16,423 nucleotides of DNA from JAWXBT01 sp964523015 (GCA_964523015.1 CAZFXN010000060.1:1-16423); one strand, 5' to 3'. Shown: positions 1 through 6,486, counted from the first letter of the stretch. Notes: generated by a model from the letters alone, not told the origin. Program-made: numbers and translations.

Positions 1-49
1 TAGAAATTGAGCCAAACAATAAATACCAAAGCATTATTAAAGATTCTGC

Positions 50-64
50 CAAGCCGAAGGCTTG
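50..64. other. Short perfect hairpin upstream of hpf
   Basis: CAAGCC (50-55) and GGCTTG (59-64) form a 6-bp stem closed by a GAA loop, with two more pairs (TG/CA) beyond one mismatch. Neither strand has a following T tract, so this is not a convincing terminator. The rest of 1-120 shows no gene I can support. The open frame at 7-216 starts at TTG, has no ribosome binding site and runs through the hpf promoter. Confidence 0.4.
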
Positions 65-120
65 TCAAGAAATCAGCAAAATATGCTATGCTTTGGTATA
101 TGGCAGTACCAGAGAATTAT

Positions 121-149
121 TTGCTCCCAGCTTTTGCATTATCTATAAT
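121..149 (+). promoter_or_regulatory. Sigma70-type promoter for hpf-rapZ
   Basis: TTGCTC at 121-126 and a perfect TATAAT at 144-149 are separated by exactly 17 bases. Transcription would begin near 156, giving a leader of about 70 nt before the hpf ATG at 228. The -35 matches only the TTG core, but the -10 is consensus. Confidence 0.6.
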
Positions 150-227
150 ATACTCGGTGAGCAATAATCTAATAAAGATTGGTCAAACCCGTTCCCTTTT
201 TATCACTTATTCTTGAGGAGCCTAAAC

Positions 228-542
228 ATGACATCGAATCCAAAGGAAGTTAATGTTCTAATCACTTTTAGAAATACTGACGGAACTGAACCGCTCAAGA
301 ATTATGTTACTGAGAAAGTTACTCATTGCCTTCAAAAGTTTGTTCATAGAGACACTGATGCCCACGTAGTGCTAACAGTTGAAAAAAATAGGCAGGTAGC
401 TGAAATTTCATTTAACGTTGATGGCGGATACTTCGTCTCTACTGAAGAGACTGCCGATCTCTATACTGCAATTGATGCAGCAACAAGTTCTATTGCGAAT
501 CAATTGCGCAAACATAAAGATAAACTTGTAAGCAAGCGCTAA
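228..542 (+). CDS. hpf: Ribosome hibernation promoting factor, short form
   Basis: This 104-residue protein belongs to the HPF/YfiA (RaiA) family. Family members bind the decoding region of the 30S subunit and silence ribosomes in stationary phase or starvation. The recognisable pattern is an N-terminal ITFRNTD strand, the helix PLKNYVTEKVTHCLQKF, a central EISFNVDGGYFV strand, and the C-terminal helix with DLYTAIDAATSSIANQLRK followed by basic residues. The length fits the short class that lacks the extra dimerisation domain of long HPF. ATG 228 is preferred over an in-frame TTG at 213 because GAGGAG (215-220) lies 7 bases upstream of the ATG. The gene is followed after 2 bases by rapZ, an arrangement familiar from rpoN regions, but no ptsN or hprK lies between them. 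Confidence 0.93.
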   Translation: MTSNPKEVNVLITFRNTDGTEPLKNYVTEKVTHCLQKFVHRDTDAHVVLTVEKNRQVAEISFNVDGGYFVSTEETADLYTAIDAATSSIANQLRKHKDKLVSKR

Positions 543-544
543 GT

Positions 545-1429
545 GTGAGTTCAAGCTCAAGCAATTTAAAGACTAAAACTATCTTTATCTGTGGCATCTC
601 AGGGGCTGGGTGCACCACTGCGCTAAATGCTCTTGAGGATTTTAACTTCTTTACTGTTGGTAAATTGCCTGTTGGTCTTATTGAAGATCTTATAGTCACC
701 AGACAGGCAAAAGATCCTTTAACTAAAATTGCTATCTTACCTGAGATAAAATCTAAAGAGGATCTTAGCGAGTTCTTAGAAATCAAAAGGAAACTAGGAA
801 AAGATCATTCTGAGACAATCTTTATCGACGCTCTGGATAATACAATTGTCAAACGGTACAGCGAAACAAGAAGGCCTCATCCTGACTTTGCTGGACCTAA
901 GGATAATACTCTAATCAATGCTATCAAAAGAGAGCGCAAGCACCTTATACAGATAAAAGAGATCTCTAGTTTAATAATTGATACTACTTCATTGACTGTT
1001 CATGATCTAAAAAGAGAGATCTCAAAGTATGTAGAAAAACATTATTTAGTTGAGAACAAGATTCGGGTTAACTTAGTATCTTTCGGCTTTAAAAACGGCC
1101 TACCGTTGGATTGCGATCTGATCGTTGATGTTCGCTTTATTCCGAATCCATATTTTGTACCTGAATTAAAGGAAAAGACTGGACTGACTCCAGAGGTGTC
1201 AAAATGGATTTTAGCTCAAGAGGATACACAGAAATTTATATCTCTATACTTAGAGCTTTTAAAATTTCTAATTCCTAAGTATGCATATGAGGGGAAAGCC
1301 TATCTTAATATTGGTGTTGGTTGTACGGGCGGAAAACATAGATCAGTTGCAATCGTAGAAGCTTTAGCAGGTCTAATTAAACTACCTAACGATAAAGTTA
1401 CCTGTTATCACAAAGACCTACCTGCGTAG
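545..1429 (+). CDS. rapZ: RapZ-family RNase adapter with altered P-loop
   Basis: This 294-residue homologue of RapZ (YhbJ/YvcJ) is related to a protein that in enterobacteria senses glucosamine-6-phosphate and hands the GlmZ sRNA to RNase E. The N-terminal kinase-like domain (about 11-165) carries the family landmarks LNALED, a Walker B-like IFIDA (92-96) and YSETRRPHP (105-113). The C-terminal RNA- and metabolite-binding domain (about 172-294) is well preserved, with VSFGFKNGLPLDCD, DVRFIPNP and GCTGGKHRSV (259-268). The oddity is the P-loop: residues 17-25 read GISGAGCTT, so the invariant lysine is Cys23, and the usual VDNLP is TVGKLP. ATP/GTP hydrolysis is therefore doubtful while the C-terminal function looks intact. 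The start is GTG, 2 bases after the hpf stop, without a clear Shine-Dalgarno, suggesting translational coupling. The function is inferred from the family; the RNA target here is unknown. Confidence 0.9.
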   Translation: MSSSSSNLKTKTIFICGISGAGCTTALNALEDFNFFTVGKLPVGLIEDLIVTRQAKDPLTKIAILPEIKSKEDLSEFLEIKRKLGKDHSETIFIDALDNTIVKRYSETRRPHPDFAGPKDNTLINAIKRERKHLIQIKEISSLIIDTTSLTVHDLKREISKYVEKHYLVENKIRVNLVSFGFKNGLPLDCDLIVDVRFIPNPYFVPELKEKTGLTPEVSKWILAQEDTQKFISLYLELLKFLIPKYAYEGKAYLNIGVGCTGGKHRSVAIVEALAGLIKLPNDKVTCYHKDLPA

Positions 1430-1444
1430 TCTATCAATAGTTCC

Positions 1445-1468
1445 TAATAATAATTCTAATAATAATTC
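1445..1468 (+). repeat. Two tandem 12-bp AT-rich repeats
   Basis: TAATAATAATTC occurs at 1445-1456 and again, identically, at 1457-1468, in the 153-base gap after rapZ. No T-tract hairpin is visible in this gap. The repeat may be simple slippage. I see no convincing promoter for the next gene here. Confidence 0.6.
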
Positions 1469-1582
1469 GTAGCTAAATAATTCCTCTGCTGTTCTATCTG
1501 ACGATAAATATCAACAAGAAAATCCTCATATCTGTCGAATTACTTACTGCAAGCTTGGGTATTGTAAAAAAGAAATAAAGTC

Positions 1583-2026
1583 ATGAATAAAAAGGTAAGT
1601 TATAATCGGCGATATAACTTCAATGGTCCTAAGGGGCTTATTGGTGTTGCCCTCGTTTTAATGTTGGGTGGTTATAAACTATCCTCAATGAAGCCTATCA
1701 ATGATGCAGTACTAGAAGCAGATCTAAGGATGCATTTGTCAGAGAATCAATCTTTTGCAAGAGATGAGGATTCAAAGAGAAATGATGTCGATCACTATCG
1801 AAGAATGATAGATCCAAGCGAATCTGTTAAAATAAACTCAATTAGAGTTAGCTCTTCACTTTTAAGTCTTAGCAATAAAGATGATGTGGTAGTGGAAGTT
1901 AATTATTCAGTGCCTGGTAAAGATAAGCAGGTAGCTTATTTTAGATACCTTCGTTATTTGGGTGGTGCCTGGCGCTACGAGCATCGTAGTAGTCGCTTTA
2001 GTTTTTATTCCAATCTTCTTTCATAA
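1583..2026 (+). CDS. Small membrane-anchored protein of unknown function
   Basis: I do not recognise this 147-residue protein. It has a basic N-terminus (MNKKVSYNRRYNF), one hydrophobic segment at about 17-33 (GPKGLIGVALVLMLGGYKL), a charged, probably helical region (40-75), and a beta-rich C-terminal domain with alternating hydrophobics, for example VVVEVNYSV and VAYFRYLRYLGGAWRYEH. The topology suggests a single inner-membrane anchor with the soluble domain in the periplasm. The folded part resembles small membrane-tethered domains of the NTF2-like type only in outline, so no function is offered. The start is ATG with a weak purine-rich upstream region. It stands alone between rapZ and metK, and the promoter is not obvious. 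Confidence 0.7.
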   Translation: MNKKVSYNRRYNFNGPKGLIGVALVLMLGGYKLSSMKPINDAVLEADLRMHLSENQSFARDEDSKRNDVDHYRRMIDPSESVKINSIRVSSSLLSLSNKDDVVVEVNYSVPGKDKQVAYFRYLRYLGGAWRYEHRSSRFSFYSNLLS

Positions 2027-2111
2027 AAAGAGTCGCTCATAGATCTCATACTATGTGTCTCCTAGCATCTAGTATAATTATAATGGCAGTCTGGCGCATC
2101 AATGTTTTTGG

Positions 2112-2140
2112 TTGACGGATAACTCATCTGTCTGTAGTAT
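2112..2140 (+). promoter_or_regulatory. Sigma70-type promoter for metK
   Basis: TTGACG at 2112-2117 and TAGTAT at 2135-2140 are separated by 17 bases, a near-consensus pair. The predicted start of transcription is near 2147. A 7-bp inverted repeat (GACGGAT 2114-2120 and ATCTGTC 2126-2132) overlaps the -35 and spacer and could be an operator or chance. Two directly adjacent TATAAT boxes at 2073-2084 lack a good -35 and are weaker candidates. Confidence 0.65.
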
Positions 2141-2146
2141 CTGTAA

Positions 2147-2227
2147 AATTTTTCTTTTTTTACCCGACGTTCTCATAAGCACACGCATTTAGCCCGCCGG
2201 GTCTAATAAAGGGGGGCGTTGCGCTCA
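2147..2227 (+). promoter_or_regulatory. metK leader with competing stems; candidate translational riboswitch
   Basis: The roughly 80-nt leader can form stem A, ACCCG (2162-2166) with CGGGT (2198-2202), extended by two further pairs beyond an A/C mismatch. It can instead form stem B, GCCCGCC (2192-2198) with GGGGGGC (2211-2217), which has one G/G mismatch. The two share bases 2195-2198 and compete. Stem B buries the G-rich ribosome binding site (AGGGGGG, 2210-2216) of metK, while stem A frees it. The bases GCCC (2192-2195) in the loop of stem A could also pair with GGGC (2214-2217) as an H-type pseudoknot, the general design of short SAM riboswitches. I could not match it to the consensus of SAM-II or SAM-III (SMK), so the ligand is inferred from the downstream gene only. 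Confidence 0.45.
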
Positions 2228-3403
2228 ATGACACTAAAAAATTACATATTCACATCAGAATCAGTCTCAGAGGGACATCCGGATAAAGTTTGCGACCAGA
2301 TAAGTGACGGGATATTAGATGCCTGCATGGCCTCAGATCCTATGTCTCGTGTGGCGTTAGAATCCTTAGCTAAAACTGGTGTTGTTGTTATAGCTGGTGA
2401 AATCACAACTAATGCAAAAATTGATTACGACAAGATCGTTAGAGATGTTGTCCGATCCATTGGATACACAGATCCTGCTATAGGATTTGATTCTGAGACC
2501 TGCCGGATCATTAAACATGTATCTGAGCAATCTCAAGATATCAGCATGGGTGTTGACGAAGATAAGGGTGATAGCAAAGAGCAAGGCGCTGGGGATCAAG
2601 GCCTAATGTTTGGATTTGCCTGTGATGAAACAAAAGAGCTTATGCCTCTTCCGATCACACTGGCACAACAATTGGTTCAAGATCTTGCTTCAGCACGAAA
2701 GAAAAATGTTGTTAATTTCTTAAGACCTGATTCAAAATCTCAAGTTTCTGTAAACTATGTTGATGGCAGACCTAAATCAGTTGAAACGATCGTTGTGTCT
2801 ACTCAACATACTGAAGAGGTAGATAACGCAACTCTTAGAGAATTTGTGATCGAAGAGATCGTTAAAAAAGTTGTACCGGCACAGTACTTAACTGATAAAA
2901 CCAAGTACCTAATCAATCCAACTGGCCGATTCGTAGCTGGTGGACCATTAGCAGATTGTGGGCTAACTGGCAGAAAGATTATTATCGACACCTATGGTGG
3001 CTATAGCCGTCATGGCGGTGGAGCTTTCTCAGGGAAAGATCCAACTAAGGTAGACCGTTCAGCTGCCTATGCTGCTAGGCATGTAGCTAAAAACATTGTT
3101 GGAGCAGGATTAGCTACCAAATGTGAAGTTCAGCTTGCTTATGCTATCGGAGTTGCTGAGCCTGTATCAGTTTATGTTGATACATTTGGTACTGGTAAGG
3201 TTCCTGAAGAAAAAATGATTCCTGTGATTAGGGAGATCTTTGGACTTACGCCAAAAGCAATTATCGATACCCTACAACTTAGAAAGCCGATCTATCTTAA
3301 GAGTGCCGCTTATGGACATTTTGGCCGTACTCCAACAAATGAAGGACATTTCTCTTGGGAAAATCTGAATAAAGCTGAGATGCTTAAAAAAGCTTTGATC
3401 TAG
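2228..3403 (+). CDS. metK: S-adenosylmethionine synthetase (methionine adenosyltransferase)
   Basis: MetK makes S-adenosylmethionine from methionine and ATP, releasing phosphate and pyrophosphate, in the cytoplasm. The 391-residue sequence is full length. It shows FTSESVSEGHPDKVCDQISD (8-27, with the catalytic His17 of GHPDK), the signature GAGDQGLMFGFA (120-131), and GGGAFSGKDPTKVDRSAAY (263-281), which carries the phosphate-binding lysines and arginine. The product supplies the methyltransferases encoded nearby (TrmB and the 3431-4423 gene). ATG 2228 is chosen because a TTG at 2219 would lie only 2 bases from the G-rich ribosome binding site; the ATG is 11 bases from it, and family proteins begin just before this point. 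It has its own promoter and a structured leader, and appears monocistronic. Confidence 0.98.
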   Translation: MTLKNYIFTSESVSEGHPDKVCDQISDGILDACMASDPMSRVALESLAKTGVVVIAGEITTNAKIDYDKIVRDVVRSIGYTDPAIGFDSETCRIIKHVSEQSQDISMGVDEDKGDSKEQGAGDQGLMFGFACDETKELMPLPITLAQQLVQDLASARKKNVVNFLRPDSKSQVSVNYVDGRPKSVETIVVSTQHTEEVDNATLREFVIEEIVKKVVPAQYLTDKTKYLINPTGRFVAGGPLADCGLTGRKIIIDTYGGYSRHGGGAFSGKDPTKVDRSAAYAARHVAKNIVGAGLATKCEVQLAYAIGVAEPVSVYVDTFGTGKVPEEKMIPVIREIFGLTPKAIIDTLQLRKPIYLKSAAYGHFGRTPTNEGHFSWENLNKAEMLKKALI

Positions 3404-3405
3404 GC

Positions 3406-3430
3406 TTTGAGATAGATAAACTCAAACTTC
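3406..3430. terminator. Weak hairpin between convergent genes
   Basis: TTTGAG (3406-3411) and CTCAAA (3421-3426) form a 6-bp stem with a 9-base loop just after the metK stop codon, followed by CTTCTTA on the + strand. It lies between the stops of metK and the convergent gene and may serve both, but the stem is AT-rich and the T tract poor. Confidence 0.3.
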
Positions 3431-4423
3431 TTAGTGGGCTTCTCTTTTCTTAAGGATTAGCGCAACCACCTCATGGATCGATCCGTGCTCTTTATCCTCT
3501 ATTCCTTGTGGTGCAATATGCCAAAGCCAACTCTTGTCAGTTGTTAATTCATAGCAAGAATCATTAAATACTTTTTTTAATTCGCTATACCCACCAAGCT
3601 CTAACGCCGGATCGGTCTGCCAATTAGAATTATTCTTTTCATAATAATGATAGAGACAATCAGTGAGAATTAAAATCGTATCGGCTTTTGAATTAATCAA
3701 AAGACCAAGATGCTGCAACTCTAAAAGCTTTATTGTATGGGCTAATGCTTTTTTAATGTTAGGTAATAGCTCTCCACTAGATTCTACGAGGGCTGAATTA
3801 GGTTTTATCTCTTTTGTAATAAGATCGTACGCTCTATCTCTCCAGTATATTCCAAGTTGTCCTAAAATATTTTGGGAGAATATTATCTGAGATCTATCAC
3901 CTATCTTAAGATCATGCCCCTGCCCTGGCTTTAGTGAGTATAGAAATGAAACTAGCTCCGCTGCACTATCCTCCGCATTCTCCTTTTCATTTGAGCTTTT
4001 CTTTATAAAATCTTTTAACCTAGTACTCCAATCTTCAATGCATTGAGTGAGGTCCATTGTGAGGGCTTGGGGTTTAGTCAGGTTAGGAAACTTTGCTTTC
4101 CAAACTGAACGAACAGAAGGATCGGCATCAATCATCCGTACTTTGAATCCACCTCTTTTAATGAACTCGACGTCAACATCAAGTAACCTTCCTGCTCCAA
4201 GTATTGTTAAACAGGTATCTTTATTAGATCCGTCTAGTGATCCGTGCTGTGATCCCTGAAGCGCTTCTCTATTCATTTCCTTACAAAGATGCAAATGTTG
4301 AGCCCAATACTTACTAGCTCGACTATACCGCGCAGAGATACCGAACCCCATATCCAGATAGTCACCTAAGTTTGGATACCGAATGGAGTAATAAAGATAT
4401 TTTATGGTATGAGTAAGGCTCAT
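3431..4423 (-). CDS. Class I SAM-dependent methyltransferase-like protein
   Basis: This is a 330-residue protein of unknown substrate. A glycine-rich SAM-binding motif I (ILGAGRLLDVDVEF, about 74-87) is followed by an acidic residue ending strand 2 (MIDAD, 97-101), as in Rossmann-fold methyltransferases. The preceding segment MGFGISARYSRASKYWAQHL (25-44) is a basic helix of a kind seen before this domain in some uncharacterised relatives. The later region has no recognised catalytic motif. I chose ATG 4423; the frame stays open to 4504, but that would overlap the divergent aldo/keto reductase, and the extra N-terminus is unlike a protein start. The linker contains three GSxx repeats (about 57-68). 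The reductase begins only 22 bases away in the other direction. It could be a protein, lipid or small-molecule methyltransferase; there is no evidence to choose. Confidence 0.7.
   Translation of the reverse strand: MSLTHTIKYLYYSIRYPNLGDYLDMGFGISARYSRASKYWAQHLHLCKEMNREALQGSQHGSLDGSNKDTCLTILGAGRLLDVDVEFIKRGGFKVRMIDADPSVRSVWKAKFPNLTKPQALTMDLTQCIEDWSTRLKDFIKKSSNEKENAEDSAAELVSFLYSLKPGQGHDLKIGDRSQIIFSQNILGQLGIYWRDRAYDLITKEIKPNSALVESSGELLPNIKKALAHTIKLLELQHLGLLINSKADTILILTDCLYHYYEKNNSNWQTDPALELGGYSELKKVFNDSCYELTTDKSWLWHIAPQGIEDKEHGSIHEVVALILKKREAH
4227..4262. repeat. Three 12-bp imperfect tandem repeats inside the methyltransferase gene
   Basis: GATCC recurs at 4227, 4239 and 4251, a strict 12-base period, within the unit GATCCGTSTWGT (the third copy is more diverged). 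On the - strand it encodes consecutive tetrapeptides GSQH, GSLD and GSNK, a flexible linker just before the SAM-binding motif, so the reading frame is kept whatever the copy number. Confidence 0.6.
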
Positions 4424-4440
4424 ATCAATTACTGTAACTG

Positions 4441-4469
4441 AGTATATGAAGTTTGTCTCTTTAGGAAAA
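4441..4469 (-). promoter_or_regulatory. Possible promoter of the methyltransferase gene
   Basis: On the - strand TATACT (4446-4441) is a good -10. The hexamer 17 bases upstream is TTTTCC (4469-4464), a poor -35. The -10 overlaps the first base of the aldo/keto reductase ATG, so transcription of the two divergent genes could interfere. With this promoter the methyltransferase leader would be only about 11 nt. Confidence 0.3.
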
Positions 4470-5432
4470 TCTGATATTGCTGTGCCACCGATTGCCATAG
4501 GCACATGGCAGGCTAGCGGCTGGGCAAATTCTGACGAATCTACCTTAATTCAAATTATTCGCTCTGCCTTTGATAAAGGTTTTAATTTCATAGATACCGC
4601 TGAGAGCTATGGGGACGGATACTCAGAAGAGGTAGTTAAAAAAGCAATCGAAAAAAACAGAAACAGCTACATTATCGCCACCAAATTTTCATATCGAAAT
4701 GCTAAGGCAGAGGATACAAGAAAAGCATTAGAGGATTCTCTACGTCGCTTAAAAACTGATTACATAGATCTGTACCAATATCATTGGCCATCACCTCATA
4801 TTCCATTTAATGAAACAATTGATCTGCTTAAGATACTCAAAAAAGAAGGGAAAATTAGAGCAATTGGGGTGTCCAACTGGATGGAACCTGAATTTGAAAT
4901 TTATGATGACTATAACGAGATCGATTCAGTACAAAACTGCTACAACCTTTTATGGCGACAGATTGAAAATAATGTAATTCCAAAGTGTCTTAGCAATAAA
5001 CTATCAGTACTAGCCTATTCTCCTTTGGCTCAAGGGATCTTAGCCGGTCGCTTTGAGGAGATATCAGATCTGCCAAAAGATCCAAGAAGGCAAAATATTT
5101 TACTTAAAGAGGATGTTTTTCCAGCGGTAAAAAAGATTCTATCAGAATTAAAATTAATGGCCCAAAAATATAGCAGCGCATCATTTCAAGTTTCTCTAGC
5201 TCAACTCTCTTTAGCTTGGCTCTTATCTAAAGAGGGAGTAACAAGTGCCATTGTGGGCAACACCTCTATAGAGCAACTAAATAACAACTTATCCGCCGCA
5301 GACATAAAGATTGAGGTTGATGACATTCTTCGACTTGATGAAATTTCCTGGGATCTATCTAAAGATCGTAAACCACATGATACTCTTTGGGGTTGGCATT
5401 CTTGTACTAAAAAACCAAACCCTCTTAAATAA
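4446..5432 (+). CDS. Aldo/keto reductase
   Basis: This 328-residue oxidoreductase has the TIM-barrel aldo/keto reductase fold. It should reduce a carbonyl (or oxidise an alcohol) with NADPH in the cytoplasm; the substrate cannot be told from sequence. The catalytic tetrad is complete: Asp50 and Tyr55 in FIDTAESYGDGYSEE, Lys80 in IIATKFSYR, and His113 in DLYQYHWPSP. Further family marks are GKIRAIGVSNW, a strand with YSPLAQGILAGRF, and the cofactor-binding end AIVGNTSIEQLNNNL. The length and the GWxS/YGxGxSEE pattern fit the Tas/YajO-like group rather than the shorter gluconate reductases. The start is ATG at 4446 with a weak upstream TGAG. trmB follows after 11 bases, so the two are probably cotranscribed. 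Confidence 0.93.
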   Translation: MKFVSLGKSDIAVPPIAIGTWQASGWANSDESTLIQIIRSAFDKGFNFIDTAESYGDGYSEEVVKKAIEKNRNSYIIATKFSYRNAKAEDTRKALEDSLRRLKTDYIDLYQYHWPSPHIPFNETIDLLKILKKEGKIRAIGVSNWMEPEFEIYDDYNEIDSVQNCYNLLWRQIENNVIPKCLSNKLSVLAYSPLAQGILAGRFEEISDLPKDPRRQNILLKEDVFPAVKKILSELKLMAQKYSSASFQVSLAQLSLAWLLSKEGVTSAIVGNTSIEQLNNNLSAADIKIEVDDILRLDEISWDLSKDRKPHDTLWGWHSCTKKPNPLK

Positions 5433-5443
5433 CGATTTCAATC

Positions 5444-6124
5444 ATGACCAAATCAGAGAATCAATATAAATTAAAAATTTCAGATTTTCCGGATCGATTA
5501 CTACCTTTTGAGGATGGAAAACCTACAGATAATGAATTATTAACTTTAAAAACTAGGATTTCTGAAGCTAAAGATATTATCTGTGAGCTTGGATTTGGAT
5601 CTGGGATGCATCTATTGGAATTAGCAGAAAGGAATCCAGATACCTTGCATGTTGGGTTTGAGCTCCGCTATAAAAGAACTTATCGCTGTGCAGAGAAAAG
5701 TATCTCAAGAGGAATTAATAATATCCTTCTAGTCAGAACCTTTGCTCAAGATCTCTTTCCATTTTTTGAGCCTCAAAGTATCTCTGGAGTCTATATAAAC
5801 TTCCCCGATCCTTGGGACAAACCGAGATGGGCTAAGCATAGATTAGTAACTAATGAATATTTAACAAAACTTTTACAAATGCTTAAAAGTGACGGGTTCT
5901 TCTCATTTAAAACAGATCATCCAGGGTATTTTAATGAAGTTGTAAAATTATTAGGGGAAATTCCTAATTACAAAGTCGTAGAAAGCTCTTTAGACCTACA
6001 TAAAAGCGAGTTTTCAGATAAAAATATTCTAACTGAATTTGAAAGTCTCTTTAAATCTAAGGGATTACCTGTTCACTACCTCCTTGCAATCAAGGCATCC
6101 AATAAAGACATGCAATTGAGATAG
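5444..6124 (+). CDS. trmB: tRNA (guanine-N7)-methyltransferase
   Basis: TrmB transfers a methyl group from SAM to N7 of G46 in the variable loop of tRNAs. The 226-residue protein has SAM motif I ELGFGSGMHLLELA (48-61), the acidic end of strand 2 in GFELRYKR (71-78), the family signature NFPDPWDKPRWAKHRLV (119-135), KTDHPGYF (156-163) and TEFE (197-200), where relatives have T-x-[FY]-E for tRNA recognition. The signature normally reads FPDPWPKxRHxKRRLV, so W129 and a few positions are variants, but the key Asp and Pro are kept. The start is ATG 5444 without a clear Shine-Dalgarno, 11 bases after the reductase stop. The gene ends just before a terminator hairpin (6157-6184). Confidence 0.95.
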   Translation: MTKSENQYKLKISDFPDRLLPFEDGKPTDNELLTLKTRISEAKDIICELGFGSGMHLLELAERNPDTLHVGFELRYKRTYRCAEKSISRGINNILLVRTFAQDLFPFFEPQSISGVYINFPDPWDKPRWAKHRLVTNEYLTKLLQMLKSDGFFSFKTDHPGYFNEVVKLLGEIPNYKVVESSLDLHKSEFSDKNILTEFESLFKSKGLPVHYLLAIKASNKDMQLR

Positions 6125-6144
6125 GCGACTAAGGGAATTTCGGA

Positions 6145-6150
6145 TATAAT
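6145..6150 (+). promoter_or_regulatory. Isolated consensus -10 box after trmB
   Basis: TATAAT lies here in GGATATAATATTAATATAG, but no acceptable -35 sits 16-18 bases upstream; TTGAGA at 6116-6121 is 23 bases away. If used, transcripts would begin almost exactly at the hairpin at 6157, so the hairpin would act as an early terminator or a protective 5' stem for the small gene at 6266. Confidence 0.25.
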
Positions 6151-6156
6151 ATTAAT

Positions 6157-6184
6157 ATAGATTCTCGAGCGAATCTGTTTTTTA
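6157..6184 (+). terminator. Rho-independent terminator after trmB
   Basis: ATAGATTC (6157-6164) pairs with GAATCTGT (6171-6178), an 8-bp stem with one wobble pair and a 6-base loop, followed by a run of T (6178-6183) and a T-rich tail. It lies 32 bases after the trmB stop and should end the reductase-trmB transcript. The stem is rather AT-rich. Confidence 0.6.
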
Positions 6185-6265
6185 CTTTATCTAATCATAT
6201 GTGAGCCTTCGACGTAGCGTCATTGGGAATTTGAGGTTTTATATTTTTTTACTAGGTGTGTGGTT

Positions 6266-6445
6266 ATGGATCAGATAAATAATAATTCAGAAACAACTAT
6301 AAAGTCGATTGAAATGACTCTTGGAGATCTAATAGAAGCAATCACAAATATGGCTATGGAGTCAGGTCGTTCAGAAGACGAGGCTTACTACCTAACCTCA
6401 TGTGTCCTTAATGACATCATAGTTAGAGATTCATCAGCAGCATAA
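6266..6445 (+). CDS. Small acidic protein of unknown function
   Basis: This 59-residue protein (net acidic, no membrane segment, no signal peptide) is not one I recognise. The first 15 residues are polar and probably disordered (MDQINNNSETTIKS); the rest, TLGDLIEAITNMAMESG then SEDEAYYLTSCVLNDIIVR, looks like two or three amphipathic helices. It could be a small adaptor or regulator, but nothing in the sequence proves a role. ATG 6266 is taken as the start, with TAGGTG about 8 bases upstream; a GTG at 6260 would add two residues. The gene is bounded by the trmB terminator on the left and the exporter operon on the right, so it is probably transcribed alone. Its codon use resembles that of its neighbours. 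Confidence 0.6.
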   Translation: MDQINNNSETTIKSIEMTLGDLIEAITNMAMESGRSEDEAYYLTSCVLNDIIVRDSSAA

Positions 6446-6486
6446 AAATACCCACTGGATAGCTGCATTTCTTCAAAACCGAGATT

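Noticed and set aside
50..64. Terminator of a gene to the left of the window
   Set aside because: The hairpin is perfect, but no T tract follows on either strand.
7..216. Open frame of 69 codons before hpf
   Set aside because: It starts at TTG without a ribosome binding site, its protein looks like random AT-rich translation, and it covers the hpf promoter.
2141..2165. T-rich hairpin GTAAAA/TTTTTAC as a terminator in front of metK
   Set aside because: The stem is only A/T pairs and falls at the predicted transcription start of metK, so it is better explained as an AT-rich initial transcribed region.
4424..4504. Longer N-terminus of the methyltransferase-like protein up to 4504
   Set aside because: It would overlap the well-supported start of the aldo/keto reductase, and an in-frame ATG at 4423 gives a more natural beginning.
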